From Streptomyces sp. NBC_00376 (GTDB taxonomy: Bacteria; Actinomycetota; Actinomycetes; Streptomycetales; Streptomycetaceae): a stretch of DNA of 64,000 nucleotides. A model generated the notes under the pieces. It saw nothing but the letters and a program-made list of their open reading frames with translations. It was not told the DNA's origin and searched no databases. The stretch covers positions 8,432,001 through 8,496,000 of the forward strand of contig NZ_CP107960.1 in the NCBI RefSeq assembly GCF_036077095.1. The letters are read 5' to 3'. Shown here in pieces: positions 55,391-64,000 of this stretch (position 1 is its first letter; every line of letters starts with the position of its first letter). Made by a program: the position numbers and the translations under genes.

Positions 55391-56080
55391 ATGGCTGATG
55401 ACGAATCCACCCGCTCGGCACGGCTGTTGGACGCCCAGGCGAAGGCCGCGCGGCTCTTCGCGGAGATCGAGGAACGCGGGCTGGTCGCGCCGGGCGAGGG
55501 GGAACGGGAAGTCAGCGACCGGATCCGGGACCTGGCGAACGAGCTGTTCGGCACGACCCGGCACTGGCACAAGCGCATCGTGCGCTCCGGGCCGAACACG
55601 CTGATGCCGTACCGGGAGAATCCGCCGGACCGGGTGATCGGCGCGGACGACATCGTGTTCGCCGACTTCGGGCCGATCTTCGAGGAGTACGAGGCCGACT
55701 TCGGGCGGACCTTCGTCCTCGGCGGCGACCCCGTCAAGCACCGGCTGTACGAAGACCTCCCGAAGGTCTTCACGGCGGGCCGCCGCTTCTTCGAGGCCGA
55801 CCCGGAGATCACGGGCGCGCGGCTGCACGCCGAGGTCGAGCGGCTGGCGGCGCAGGCCGGCTGGGAACTGGGCGGCTGGCATGCCGGGCACCTGGTCGGG
55901 GAGTTCCCGCACGAGTGGATCGACGGAGCGGACACCGAGTCGTACATCGCGGCCGCCAATGACACCCCGATGCGGCGCACCGACAAGGCCGGGCGCCGCT
56001 GCCACTGGATCCTGGAGATCCATCTCGTCGACCGTGACCGGGAGTTCGGCGGTTTCTACGAGGAACTGCTCACGCTCTGA
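55391..56080 (+). CDS. M24-family metallopeptidase-like protein
   Basis: The ATG at 55391 gives 229 residues; ATG 55373 is an alternative. The pita-bread fold is seen as VFADFGPIFEEYEADFGRTF (two Asp metal ligands), GWHAGHLVGEFPHEWIDG (His ligand) and CHWILEIHLVDRDREFGGFY (Glu ligand). It lacks the N-terminal creatinase-like domain of Xaa-Pro dipeptidases. Similar short actinobacterial proteins are annotated as M24 peptidases with no known substrate. Its 3' end overlaps the convergent XDH-like pseudogene by 25 bp. Confidence 0.83.
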   Translation: MADDESTRSARLLDAQAKAARLFAEIEERGLVAPGEGEREVSDRIRDLANELFGTTRHWHKRIVRSGPNTLMPYRENPPDRVIGADDIVFADFGPIFEEYEADFGRTFVLGGDPVKHRLYEDLPKVFTAGRRFFEADPEITGARLHAEVERLAAQAGWELGGWHAGHLVGEFPHEWIDGADTESYIAAANDTPMRRTDKAGRRCHWILEIHLVDRDREFGGFYEELLTL

Positions 56081-57485
56081 TCCGCCAGTGTCAGCCACAC
56101 CTGGTCGCGGGTGAGCGGGAGCCGGGTGAACCGGACGCCCGTCGCGTCCCGGAGTGCGTTGGCGATGGCAGGAGCGACCGGGTTGAAGGGGCTCTCGCTC
56201 ATCGACTTGGCGCCGAGGGGGCCGATGGCGTCGGCCGTCTCCATGAAGTGGACCTCGGTGCGAGGGATGTCGGCGTACTGGGGGAGCCGGTATCGGCGGA
56301 AGGCAGCCGTCTCGACCTCGCCCCGTTCGTCGATGTGGACGTTCTCGAAGAGGGTGGCGCCCAGCGCCTGGGCGACGCCGCCCTCGACCTGGCCGCGGCT
56401 GCATCGGGTTCATGACCTTGCCCGCGTCGGTGGTGTGCACGCTGCGCAGGATGCGGATCTCCCCGGTGTCCGGGTCCACGGCGATCCGGAACCACTGCGC
56501 GTTGAAGGCGACCGAGCGTGGGGTACCGCTGAAGTGTCCGTCGGCGGCGACGCCGACCCCGACCGTCTGCGCGGCTGCGTACAGCTCCTTGGGCAGAAGG
56601 CGTCCGCCGGGGCGGAGCACTGCCTCCTCGGTGAGCCGGCAGTCGGCGTGCGGGACGCGCAGGTGGGCGGCGGAGAAGTCGAGAAGCACATCGGCCAGGG
56701 CGCGTGAGGCACGGAGGGTGGCCTTGCCCGCGACCACGACGCCCGTCGAGGCGAAGGCGCCCGTGGCGTGCTTCACGACGTCCGTATCGAACTGGCGGAC
56801 GGTGATGCGATCGACGGTGGTGGCGAGCTCCCCGCTGCGATCTGGCGGTGCACGGCGGTGGTGCCGTTGCCGAACTCCGCGGTACCGAAGCGCAATTCGG
56901 AACTTCCGTCGGGCAGGAGGAAGGCCAGTGCGTCGGCGATGTGGCCGCCGGGCGGGCCGGTGGCGATCATCGCCAGGGCGGTGCCCTCGCCGACCAGCCA
57001 GTTCTCGGGGACGGATTCGGTGGCAGGCTCCGCCTGGGCGCGGCGGACGATGGCAAGGCATTGGTCGAGGCCGTAGCCGGCGATGTACCGGTCCTCTTCC
57101 TCGCCGCCCGGGGTGATCACCGCCTCGCCCGGCTCGATGATGTTCTTCGCCTTGAACTCCAGAGGATCCATGCCGAGGGCACGGGCGAGCTCATCGAGCG
57201 CGGACTCGACGGCGAACATCACCTGACCGAGGCCGTAGCCCCGCAAGGCACCCGCCGGGACGGTGTGGGTGTAGACGGCGTAGGCGTCGACCTTCTTGTG
57301 CGGGGCGCGGTGGACGGCCGTCGACTCGCCGACGCTGTGGAACATCACCGCCGGGCCGTGGTTGCCTACGCGCTCGTGTTCGACACCACCCGCAGTTGCA
57401 GCGCGGTCAGCGTGCTGTCCCGGCGAGCGCCGACCTTCACGCCGATGATGAAGGGGTGCCGTGTGGTCGCACCGCAGAACTGAGC
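56056..57485 (-). pseudogene. xanthine dehydrogenase-like molybdopterin subunit, several frameshifts
   Basis: Pieces in at least four frame segments rebuild the C-terminal half of a molybdenum hydroxylase. They are CGATTRHPFIIGVKVGAR and TALQLRVVSNTSA; then GNHGPAVMFHSVGESTAVHR, AGALRGYGLGQVMFAVES and FGTAEFGNGTTAVHRQIA; then ATTVDRITVRQFDTDVVKHA and DPDTGEIRILRSVHTTDAGK; and finally METADAIGPLGAKSMSESPF, NPVAPAIANALRD. Breaks lie near 57367, 56835 and 56400. The N-terminal half is missing. The last piece replaces the usual catalytic GEP with SESP, as in some diverged XDH-like proteins. It is inactive as read. Confidence 0.82.
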
Positions 57486-57808
57486 CCTGCGCGAATACCG
57501 CCATGCTGTCGCCCAGGGCATCACCAGCCCTTACAACAACGCTTCGGCCAGAGAACTCGCTGGAGACTGGAGCAGCCCCGACGGTGCTGAGGTGGCCCTG
57601 GAGAGGGATGGGTCTGTATCACCTCAAGCGAACGTGACCGGGTCGACACCCAAGTCAAGGTGATCTCCGGATACGAGAATCTTGCCAGAGCCACGTTCAC
57701 TTGTACGCCGACCCCTGCCTCAAGAACCGCCGGCTGTTCGACGAATTCGCCGCTTTCCCGTCTTCGGGCGAAGCCCTTGGTGCGGCGGCCGCATAGGCCG
57801 AGGATCGA
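57486..57808. other. no confident gene
   Basis: About 320 bases. A plus frame at about 57697-57796 (HVHLYADPCLKNRRLFDEFA) is coding-like and may be the end of a lost gene. Nothing else was seen. Confidence 0.35.
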
Positions 57809-58201
57809 TCAAGCCGGAGGCTCCACCCAGGGAGCCAGACGTTCCCCGACCGCCAGATTCTCGCGCCAGTACCGGAAGACGGTTCCCTGGACGATGTCGA
57901 GCTGCCCGGCCGCGACCAGGCCGGAGGCGAGACTCGACCCGCCCGCATCGGCCTCGAAGGCAATCAGTACGGGAGATGTCTCACCGACCTGCCGGGCAAT
58001 GAGTCGGAGCTCGTCAGGCGTCGGCGCACGGAACACCGGTTCCTGGAAGACGGCCGGGCACGTGACGAAGACCGGGTCGCTGAACACCAGCTCCAGGCCG
58101 TGGGCATACGAAATGTCGTGCCCGGCGCCCAGACGCAACCGCCCGGGGTCCCAGGCAACAATGCCCCAGTCCCACCATGACCCTTCGGGAAGCTCGATCA
58201 C
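57809..58201 (-). CDS. hypothetical cytosolic protein
   Basis: The 130-residue protein (MIELPEGSWWDWGIVAWDPG, then LRLGAGHDISYAHGLELVFS and GLVAAGQLDIVQGTVFRYWR) is acidic, aromatic-rich and has no signal peptide or membrane helix. The frame is clean over its whole length, but there is no clear ribosome binding site at 58201. Composition resembles the other small immunity-type proteins in this window. No family is recognised. Confidence 0.55.
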   Translation of the reverse strand: MIELPEGSWWDWGIVAWDPGRLRLGAGHDISYAHGLELVFSDPVFVTCPAVFQEPVFRAPTPDELRLIARQVGETSPVLIAFEADAGGSSLASGLVAAGQLDIVQGTVFRYWRENLAVGERLAPWVEPPA

Positions 58202-58228
58202 GGCTGGTGCCCGCTCTGGACCGAACCG

Positions 58229-58345
58229 TCAATCGGGAATCACCAAGCCAAGTTCACGCAGTCGCGGAAGACAGACCTCCAGGCACGCCTCCAGAGAGAC
58301 GGCGTCCGTGCGAACCAGGAGATCATCCCGAAACGGAGCCCCGCT
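58229..58345 (-). pseudogene. short C-terminal coding remnant
   Basis: The minus strand reads GAPFRDDLLVRTDAVSLEAC then LEVCLPRLRELGLVIPD and a stop at 58229. It resembles the end of a P-loop kinase of the adenylylsulfate-kinase type, but the nucleotide-binding part is absent. Confidence 0.35.
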
Positions 58346-58371
58346 GCCCTCCCGTGCCGGGGTGGAGGCAC

Positions 58372-59139
58372 CTACTCACCGGCGCGGGCCACGAGCAGCG
58401 GCTGGAAGAAGCCGGTCTCCTGCGGCATCCGCCATTCGGGGTCGACGAACCCGGCCTCGGCTGCGAGGCCGGCCAGCCGGTCCTGGCCGAGTGCCCAGTA
58501 GGTGGTCCGGCGGACCTGGACGCGCCACTCTCCGCCTGCCGGAAGGAGTTGGAAGTGTTCCAGGTCGTAGTGCTCGCCGTCGTCGTGCCAGTGCCAGAGC
58601 TGGAACGTGACGGTTCGTTCTTCGCCGTCGGCGGTCCGGTGGACTTGTGGAGGTGCCGAGGCCGGGCGGTCGCGCAGCAGATCGTCGTAGGGGCGTGTGC
58701 TGACCAGTAGCAGGCCGGCGGGACGCAGCACGCGGCGCATCTCGGTCAGGGCGGCGTGCACGTCCTGCTCAGTCAGCAGGTGAGGCAGCGAGTTGTCGGC
58801 GCATACGACGGTGTCGAACCGGCCGTCAGGAATCGGGAGGCGTCGCATGTCGGCGACGGCCGTGCACAGGCTCAGGCTCCGGCGGGCGGCCTCACAGGCA
58901 GCGCGGGCGGCGGCGCGGGGGCTGAGGTCGGTCCCGGTGACGCGATGCCCGTGCAGCGCCAGGCCGATGGCCTGCGTACCGATGCCGCAGGAACAGTCGA
59001 GGACCGCTGCACGATCCTGGCCGATCAGGGCGTCCAGGGCGCCCCCCTGCCGACGGACGCTCGCGTCCCAGTCCGAATAGATCAGGTGGTAGTCGTCGGC
59101 CAGTTCGTCGTAGAAGTGCGCCACCGGTGTCTCGGGCAT
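58372..59139 (-). CDS. class I SAM-dependent methyltransferase
   Basis: The 255-residue protein starts MPETPVAHFYDELADDYHLI with the N-terminal helix common in glycine/sarcosine-type methyltransferases. Motif I is VLDCSCGIGTQAIGLAL, motif II acidic residue lies in VTGTDLSPRAA, and later parts are FDTVVCADNSLPHLL and RRVLRPAGLLLVSTRPYDDL. Tyr and His residues in the C-terminal beta part may bind a small amine or acid. The substrate is unknown and it is monocistronic. Confidence 0.87.
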   Translation of the reverse strand: MPETPVAHFYDELADDYHLIYSDWDASVRRQGGALDALIGQDRAAVLDCSCGIGTQAIGLALHGHRVTGTDLSPRAAARAACEAARRSLSLCTAVADMRRLPIPDGRFDTVVCADNSLPHLLTEQDVHAALTEMRRVLRPAGLLLVSTRPYDDLLRDRPASAPPQVHRTADGEERTVTFQLWHWHDDGEHYDLEHFQLLPAGGEWRVQVRRTTYWALGQDRLAGLAAEAGFVDPEWRMPQETGFFQPLLVARAGE

Positions 59140-59378
59140 GGCCCGAGATTACCGTGCCTGCTTTCCCGGAGGTGCCGGTCATCCCCGCGACCGACGCGAA
59201 CGCCCTCACTGACGGCAGCACCGTCATTTCCCGTGAACATCTGCGAGCGAGTTGATCGCCAACTGCTGTTCAACTCAGGTTCTGGTCCAACTTCTGTGGA
59301 GCTCTCACGCTCTGTAACGTCTCGGGACCGGATGGCCCTTCGTGTCTCGTTGACAGACCTGTTTGGGATCATGCCCGC

Positions 59379-59876
59379 ATGGACTTCGACCTCGCCCCAC
59401 CAACCGGCTTTGGCCCATTGCGGATCGGTATGACGCGGCAATGGGCCAATACGGCGCTGGACTCGCTCCGCGATCTCTCCGCGGTCTCGGAGTCCGACCG
59501 GTCGGGTCAGCACGTCTTCCGTCCCAGTGGACTGATGATCAGCATCCACTGCACGCGAGACATGCTCGAAGCCGTTGAGCTCGGGAGGCCGTCGAGGCAG
59601 ACAGACCGAGTCATCTTCCGGGGCCTGGACGTGTTCGCAATCCCGGCCCGCGAGCTGGTGCAACGCATGAGCCAGTACACCTCGATCGAGGCAGACCCCG
59701 ACGATCCAGCGTCTTTCATTGCCTCTGACCTGCTCCTGAGCTTCTGGCGCCCGTTCGCAGCCGACGACGAACCAGAGGAAGAGCAGGGCTACTACTTCAG
59801 CTCGGTCCTGCTGGCACGGCCTGGCTACTACGACACCCCTGCTCAGACTGCGGAGCGACTCCAGCAGAGCTCGTGA
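59379..59876 (+). CDS. hypothetical protein
   Basis: The 165-residue protein starts MDFDLAPPTGFGPLRIGMTR. The opening 'GxGPLRIGMTxxxA' block is shared by many small actinobacterial proteins near immunity genes. The rest (SGLMISIHCTRDMLEAVEL, VIFRGLDVFAIPARELVQRM, DLLLSFWRPFAADDE) suggests a small alpha/beta domain with an acidic loop. No signal peptide, membrane segment or catalytic motif is present. Role unknown. Confidence 0.65.
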   Translation: MDFDLAPPTGFGPLRIGMTRQWANTALDSLRDLSAVSESDRSGQHVFRPSGLMISIHCTRDMLEAVELGRPSRQTDRVIFRGLDVFAIPARELVQRMSQYTSIEADPDDPASFIASDLLLSFWRPFAADDEPEEEQGYYFSSVLLARPGYYDTPAQTAERLQQSS

Positions 59877-59954
59877 CGGGCCCGTCAGGATGCCGACTGG
59901 ACTCGTTTCCGCAAGAGGCCGAAGCCGGCCCGGCCGTGCGTGCTGCCGGACGGG

Positions 59955-60117
59955 CCACCATCTTCATCACCCATTACCCATCGCCTGGCCAATACTTGCC
60001 TCGCCGACCGCATCATCGTGCTCAACCAAGGCCGTATCGAGCAAATGGATACGTACGACGAGTTGGCGCATCAAGGGCTATTCACGAACTCCTCAAACTC
60101 CAAGAAGACCGGTGACC
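59955..60117 (+). pseudogene. ABC exporter ATP-binding domain, C-terminal remnant
   Basis: The region reads TIFITHYPSP in one frame, then THRLANTCLADRIIVLNQGR and IEQMDTYDELAHQGLF in the next, and finally IHELLKLQEDR in a third. This is the H-loop to C-terminus of a type I ABC exporter with at least two frameshifts. The Walker motifs are missing. Confidence 0.68.
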
Positions 60118-60192
60118 CAGTAAGCCCCGCGCGCAATCGAATTCCAGCGAGAGCCATGGATCCACCGGGAATTCTGTCGGAATGCCGGCCCG

Positions 60193-60239
60193 AAAACACT
60201 TCAGCCCGTCTCCCGGATGGGGACGGGCTGAAGTGTTTT
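60193..60239 (+). terminator. strong intrinsic terminator
   Basis: AAAACACTTCAGCCCGTC at 60193-60210 and GACGGGCTGAAGTGTTTT at 60222-60239 form a perfect 18-bp stem with an 11-base loop, flanked by A and T runs, so it can act on both strands. Confidence 0.9.
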
Positions 60240-60577
60240 GCTGTGTGGGCCCAGCGGGAGGTAGAGGGTGTACACGAGCTGCCGCATCCAGCTTCAACAC
60301 GCTGCCTGGCCGCCGCTCGGAGATCCGGTGCGGCTACGGACGTACGCCCCGCTTGCCCTGCGCCCTGAGGACGCTCCTGCCGCTTGCTTCCCCGTACGAG
60401 AGATGTGTACGGGGCGCCCCGCTCTCACCGATCCGGTCGACTGCGCCCTGGACATCGCGGCCACCCGGGCCGGAAACGAACTGGCCGCTCCTGGAGCATC
60501 CCCTGCGCAGACGCGAGAGGAGCCCGGATCCCCCGTCGAATCCCGGGGTCGTAATCGGGAGGCGATACGGGCGGGGG
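60240..60577. other. no gene seen
   Basis: About 340 bases between the terminator and the next gene. The frame of that gene stays open here, but codon usage changes before the ATG at 60578, so it is read as non-coding. Confidence 0.4.
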
Positions 60578-61237
60578 ATGCGGAACACTTTGCCCGTGAT
60601 CGTGATGCAGCCCGTCCTGGAGATATACGAACCTGACGGCTTCGACCTCTGGCCTGTCGCCGAGGTCGAGTCGTTTGGCTTTCTGCCTCTCAGCGGTGAG
60701 CTCTCACCCGCCGAGGTCGGGTCGGCGGTGAGGCGTATCGCCGGCTGCAATGACATCGACCCCGACGGCGACCGCCCGCCTCGTCCGGTCGACGCACTTG
60801 GCTCGTTCCTTCACGGACTGCTGACGTTCGACAACCTCGTCGCCGCCGGCGGCCTGCGGGTCACCGACGACTCCACAGGCGTCACCTTCCTGCCTGGCTG
60901 CTGTGATGGACTGGAGGACTGGCGCGACTGGCACCAGTTCATCGACGGCGGCAGCCTGCTCGGTTTCGGCCACGACCCCGTGTCACCGGTTGCGGAGCGT
61001 TTCGGCGACACCGTCCGGCTCACTGTCAACGCCGAGCAGAGCGGCAGTCCGGTGATCGAGCTGTCCGTCGCCGCGTTACGCAAGCTGCTCGCCGGTGCCG
61101 AGCGCGATCTGGCCGACTTCCTGGCGCTGGCAGCCGATTGGGCCTCCAGGCACCTGCCTGGCCACTGCGCACCCGTCACAGCCGCCCTTGCCCGCGTTGT
61201 CGACCTTTCCGCGCCAGCCATACCGCCGGAGGCGTAG
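60578..61237 (+). CDS. hypothetical protein
   Basis: The product has 219 residues from the ATG at 60578, or 210 from the ATG at 60605 (MQPVLEIYEPDGFDLWPVAE). The body is clean coding sequence: SFGFLPLSGELSPAEVGSAV, VAAGGLRVTDDSTGVTFLPG, CCDGLEDWRDWHQFIDGGS and RKLLAGAERDLADFLALAAD. It is soluble and acidic, with a CCDGLEDW motif followed by a C-terminal helix. Similar unnamed proteins are frequent in Streptomyces near SUKH genes. No function is assigned. Confidence 0.62.
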   Translation: MRNTLPVIVMQPVLEIYEPDGFDLWPVAEVESFGFLPLSGELSPAEVGSAVRRIAGCNDIDPDGDRPPRPVDALGSFLHGLLTFDNLVAAGGLRVTDDSTGVTFLPGCCDGLEDWRDWHQFIDGGSLLGFGHDPVSPVAERFGDTVRLTVNAEQSGSPVIELSVAALRKLLAGAERDLADFLALAADWASRHLPGHCAPVTAALARVVDLSAPAIPPEA

Positions 61238-61346
61238 GACGGTGGGCTGGCTTCGCCGGCCAAGGCGGGGCCCTGGATTGTCATGGTGTGCGATGCGGTG
61301 AGCATGTTCGCGTGTGCCTTGCTGGGCACTTCGACGTGCACACCGA

Positions 61347-61545
61347 CAGACATGGAGGGGTTCGTGGTGCTGCCCAGGCGCTGGGTGGCAGAGCGCACGT
61401 TCGCGTGGCTGATGCGTTCGCGCCGACTGGCCCGGGACTACGAGAAGTTGGCAGCCAGGAGCGAGGCGGTGATTCGGTGGTCGATGGTCACGCGGATGGG
61501 CCGGCGTCTGGCACGGTCACGGGCCGTCGATCGATGCTGCATGCC
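61347..61545 (+). pseudogene. IS5-family transposase, C-terminal remnant
   Basis: The frame reads [20 protein letters not shown], then [20 protein letters not shown] and [13 protein letters not shown]. This is the terminal region of IS5-type transposases with the catalytic Glu in VAERTFAW. The first two thirds are missing. Confidence 0.8.
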
Positions 61546-61565
61546 CCCGACGTCTCTTGTAGGAG

Positions 61566-62015
61566 CTACCCGCGCTTCGCCGGCCGCCGGGCCTTCGAGC
61601 GCACCCCCTCGACCTTCGCCGACGTTGCCTCCAAGCCCGGCTGAACCGTGATCTCCCTGAACTTCAGCGGCCCTTGGCCCGCGGGCTGCCGCTTGTCGAG
61701 CACGCCCGGAATCCGCCTGTAGTCCAGCGCCAGCACTGTCACCGGCAGTCCTTCGCGCCAAGGCGGCACGATCGAGCCCGGTACCGACGCAGGCGAGGAC
61801 ACGGTTTCCGTCCCCGCCTCGGTCACGGCCGTGGTCCTGGCAGCCGAGGCCGCCAGGGCCTCGACCAGCTCCTCCCGCGCGATCACCCGCCGGTCGAGCT
61901 CGATCGTCGCAGCCTCCAACACCTCAGCGCGCCGGGCGACTTCCTCCCACAGCCCACCCACCCGAACCCGGGCCGATGTCTCCCGCTCCTCCAGCACTCC
62001 CGGCACTGACGCCAT
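61566..62015 (-). CDS. coiled-coil/winged-helix hypothetical protein, probably truncated
   Basis: The ATG at 62015 gives 149 residues: [20 protein letters not shown], then [40 protein letters not shown] and [18 protein letters not shown]. It has an N-terminal helical region, a linker and the first part of a winged helix, and stops where related proteins continue for about 20 residues. A probable sequence change between LDYRRIPG and FREI disturbs the middle. It is related by design to the C-terminal remnant at 28139. Such genes recur beside transposases in Streptomyces; the role is unknown. Confidence 0.5.
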   Translation of the reverse strand: MASVPGVLEERETSARVRVGGLWEEVARRAEVLEAATIELDRRVIAREELVEALAASAARTTAVTEAGTETVSSPASVPGSIVPPWREGLPVTVLALDYRRIPGVLDKRQPAGQGPLKFREITVQPGLEATSAKVEGVRSKARRPAKRG

Positions 62016-62444
62016 CGCGCACCCCTCGATCACGGAGCCGAAACAAGACGCCGCATACCTCCCTCATGCCGAGCTAGACCATGCCTGACCAGCAGAAATC
62101 AAGCGATCACGTTCGGTTGGGATACGGACTTTCAGAACAGGCCCAGGTGGCCGGTGAGTTCCACCAGACATGTGGATGCGCGGAATGCGTGGATGAACTG
62201 CTGGGTTCTGGGCGAGCAATCCGCACCGATGGCGGGTGCTGAGGGACCTCGCCGACATGGTCGACCGACTGGGAGCAGTGGATCCGCTCCGAGTGTGGCG
62301 GGCATTCGCCATGGCGGACATCCGCCCTACTCGGTCCGTTGATCCTGCCCGGACCCAACTGCGAGATTGGCCAGGCGGCTCAGGTGTTCTCGTGCCTGCG
62401 GGTTTGGCCGCACTGTTCTGTTTCACTCCTTGGTTAGGAGCACG
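62016..62444. other. no confident gene; promoter region of the protease
   Basis: About 430 bases. A plus frame near 62235-62390 (RVLRDLADMVDRLGAVDPLR) is coding-like but has no family or clear ends. The protease promoter should lie in the last 150 bases; no consensus was picked out. Confidence 0.35.
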
Positions 62445-64000
62445 ATGGCGCGACGAAGACGAACAGGTGCGATTGCCGCGGCGTCGGCCGTGTTGATCGC
62501 CGCGGCGCTGATTGCGCCTGCGGCCGCAGCCGCCGACCCGACCAACCGGACTGGCTCCGGGAGCGCTGGCGCGAGCAAGGCCGAGCCCGCTGATCCCGAC
62601 GGGCCACAGGGGCCGGGTCGGTCGCCCCTTGCTGGGCTCGACGACCGGGCCGGGCGCGACAACCCCGACTCGATCTACAAGGCGGGGAAGACCGACGAGT
62701 TTCAGCCGCTGACCGACGAATTGCTGTCGGATACTGCGGCCGAGAAGCTGGGCAACGCCGACACCAGGCTGCTGCAGCAGGCGCAGGCGTCGAAGAAGAA
62801 GTCTGTCACGGTGTTGATGCTGGCCCGGAAGGGCGCGACCGAGGACGTCGTCGCCGCGGTGGAGAAGGCCGGCGGGACTGTCGGGTCGGTGACCGGAAAG
62901 GTCGGCTACGTCCGGGCGACCGTCCCGACCGACAGCGTGACCACCTTGGCCGGTCTTCGGTCGGTCGCGGCGATCGACCTGAACCGGACGTACAAGGTCC
63001 CGGGCCCGGATCTGGGCGCCGCGGGTGCGAGGAAGGCGGCAACGAAGGCCGCGGGGCCGACCGCGCCCGGCGCGAACACGCCCGCCGACAACCCGTACCT
63101 ACCGATCAACGAGACCGGCGCCGAGGCCTTCGTCAAGGACAACCCGGCCTGGGACGGGCGCGGCACGGTCGTCGGCGTGCTGGACACCGGCGTCGACGTC
63201 GAGCATCCCGCGCTACAGACGACCAGCAACGGCAAGCCCAAGATTGTCGATTGGGTAACCGAGACCGATCCGGTCACCGACCGCGACGGCAGCTGGGTGC
63301 GGATGTCCACCACCAAGACGGGTCCGACGTTCAGCTACCTGGGCAAGACCTGGACGATCCCGGAGGGCACGTTCCAATTCGGCGTGTTCTACGAGAATGC
63401 GACGGCCGGGAGCGACTTCGAGGGCGACCTCAACCGGGACGGCGACACCCTGGACTTCTACGGGGTTCTGTACGACCCGACCACACACAGGATCCGGGTC
63501 GACGGCAACAACAACCAGGACCTCACCGACGAGACACCGATGGCCCCGTTCGCGGTCGACCGCCAGGTCGGCCACATCGGGAGCGACGACCCCGCAACAC
63601 CGCAGAACGAGCGCATCCCGTTCGTCGTCGAGCACCGCGACAACGTCGATCTCTCCCCGCTCGGCGGCAGCAACGTCGGCAAGACCGCGAACTACGTGTC
63701 CATCGGGTTGCCGGTCGCCTCGCACGGCACCCATGTGGCGGGGATCACCGCCGGCACGTCGATGTTCGGCGGCCAGATGCACGGCGCCGCGCCGGGCGCG
63801 CAGATCGTGTCCGCCCGCGCCTGCACTTGGGGCGGTGGCTGCACCCAAGCGGCACTGACCGAGGGCATGATCGACCTGGTCACCAATCGCCATGTCGACG
63901 TCGTCAACCTTTCCATCGGTGGGCTTCCCGCATTGAACGACGGCTCCGACGTGATCGCCGCGCTCTACGACAAGCTGATCGACAACTACGGCGTGCAGAT
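62445..64000 (+). CDS. secreted subtilisin-like (S8) serine protease, 3' end outside window
   Basis: The ATG at 62445 follows AGGAG. The visible 518 residues are a Sec signal peptide (AIAAASAVLIAAALIAPAAA), a propeptide of about 150 residues with an inhibitor-I9-like part (VTVLMLARKGATEDVVAAVE), and the catalytic domain. Asp247 lies in VVGVLDTGVDVEHP and His427 in VASHGTHVAGITAG; the Ser motif must lie beyond 64000. About 180 residues separate Asp and His, far more than in subtilisin, with an acidic insert (DFEGDLNRDGDTLDFYG) as in tripeptidyl-peptidase-II-like enzymes. It probably degrades extracellular protein. Confidence 0.9.
   Translation, partial: MARRRRTGAIAAASAVLIAAALIAPAAAAADPTNRTGSGSAGASKAEPADPDGPQGPGRSPLAGLDDRAGRDNPDSIYKAGKTDEFQPLTDELLSDTAAEKLGNADTRLLQQAQASKKKSVTVLMLARKGATEDVVAAVEKAGGTVGSVTGKVGYVRATVPTDSVTTLAGLRSVAAIDLNRTYKVPGPDLGAAGARKAATKAAGPTAPGANTPADNPYLPINETGAEAFVKDNPAWDGRGTVVGVLDTGVDVEHPALQTTSNGKPKIVDWVTETDPVTDRDGSWVRMSTTKTGPTFSYLGKTWTIPEGTFQFGVFYENATAGSDFEGDLNRDGDTLDFYGVLYDPTTHRIRVDGNNNQDLTDETPMAPFAVDRQVGHIGSDDPATPQNERIPFVVEHRDNVDLSPLGGSNVGKTANYVSIGLPVASHGTHVAGITAGTSMFGGQMHGAAPGAQIVSARACTWGGGCTQAALTEGMIDLVTNRHVDVVNLSIGGLPALNDGSDVIAALYDKLIDNYGVQ

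Overview
The window is high-GC actinobacterial DNA, almost certainly Streptomyces. The evidence is the strong G/C third-position bias, frequent GTG starts, 4-nt ATGA/GTGA gene overlaps, Tat and lipoprotein signals, SpoIIE-type phosphatases and a typical set of actinobacterial insertion sequences. It alternates intact operons with stretches of transposase wreckage and gene ends cut off in mid-frame. That is the usual picture of an accessory chromosome arm or another recombination-prone region.

Layout. 0-9 kb: a degenerate IS256, small orphan immunity-like genes (DUF7660, YrhB-like, SMI1/KNR4), and an IS30 element inserted into an IS3 element, itself beside an IS110 scrap. 9-17.5 kb: a compact intact block with a polytopic membrane protein, a cytochrome-b561/molybdopterin oxidoreductase with a small membrane partner, an operon of two glycosyltransferases and a methyltransferase, a two-component system and an epimerase with a Cys-rich insert. 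18-27 kb: SpoIIE phosphatase, SUKH protein, group II intron and transposase remains, AI-2E-type permease, MerR regulator divergent from a DUF3533/YhgE-like exporter across a clear palindrome, and an ATP-dependent DNA ligase beside a broken ku. 27-41 kb: mostly remnants (agmatine deiminase, quinone oxidoreductase, TetR, group II intron reverse transcriptase, transposases) around intact GNAT, Tat-secreted, SDR, hydrolase/lipase, methyltransferase and secreted propeller-like genes. 41-48.7 kb: an intact xdhABC purine hydroxylase operon, IS21/ISAs1 debris and a guanine deaminase. 48.8-50.2 kb: an apparently intact IS5-family element that carries a second, non-transposase gene. 50.8-57.5 kb: modABC, a Mop-type molybdate-binding regulator and a small molybdopterin protein, then damaged pdxH and xanthine-dehydrogenase-like genes around an intact M24 peptidase. 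57.5-64 kb: small hypothetical genes, a methyltransferase, and the start of a large subtilisin-like protease that runs off the window.

Functional threads. Molybdenum is the recurring theme: molybdate uptake and sensing, two SUOX-fold proteins, one intact and one decayed molybdenum hydroxylase, and guanine deaminase supplying xanthine to XDH. The 9-17.5 kb block looks like an uncharacterised glycoconjugate pathway under two-component control, coupled to a membrane molybdoenzyme. Immunity-type small proteins occur without recognisable toxins.

Calls rest on reading the sequence and family knowledge. No database search was run. Several frameshifts fall in otherwise healthy genes, so sequencing error cannot be excluded there.
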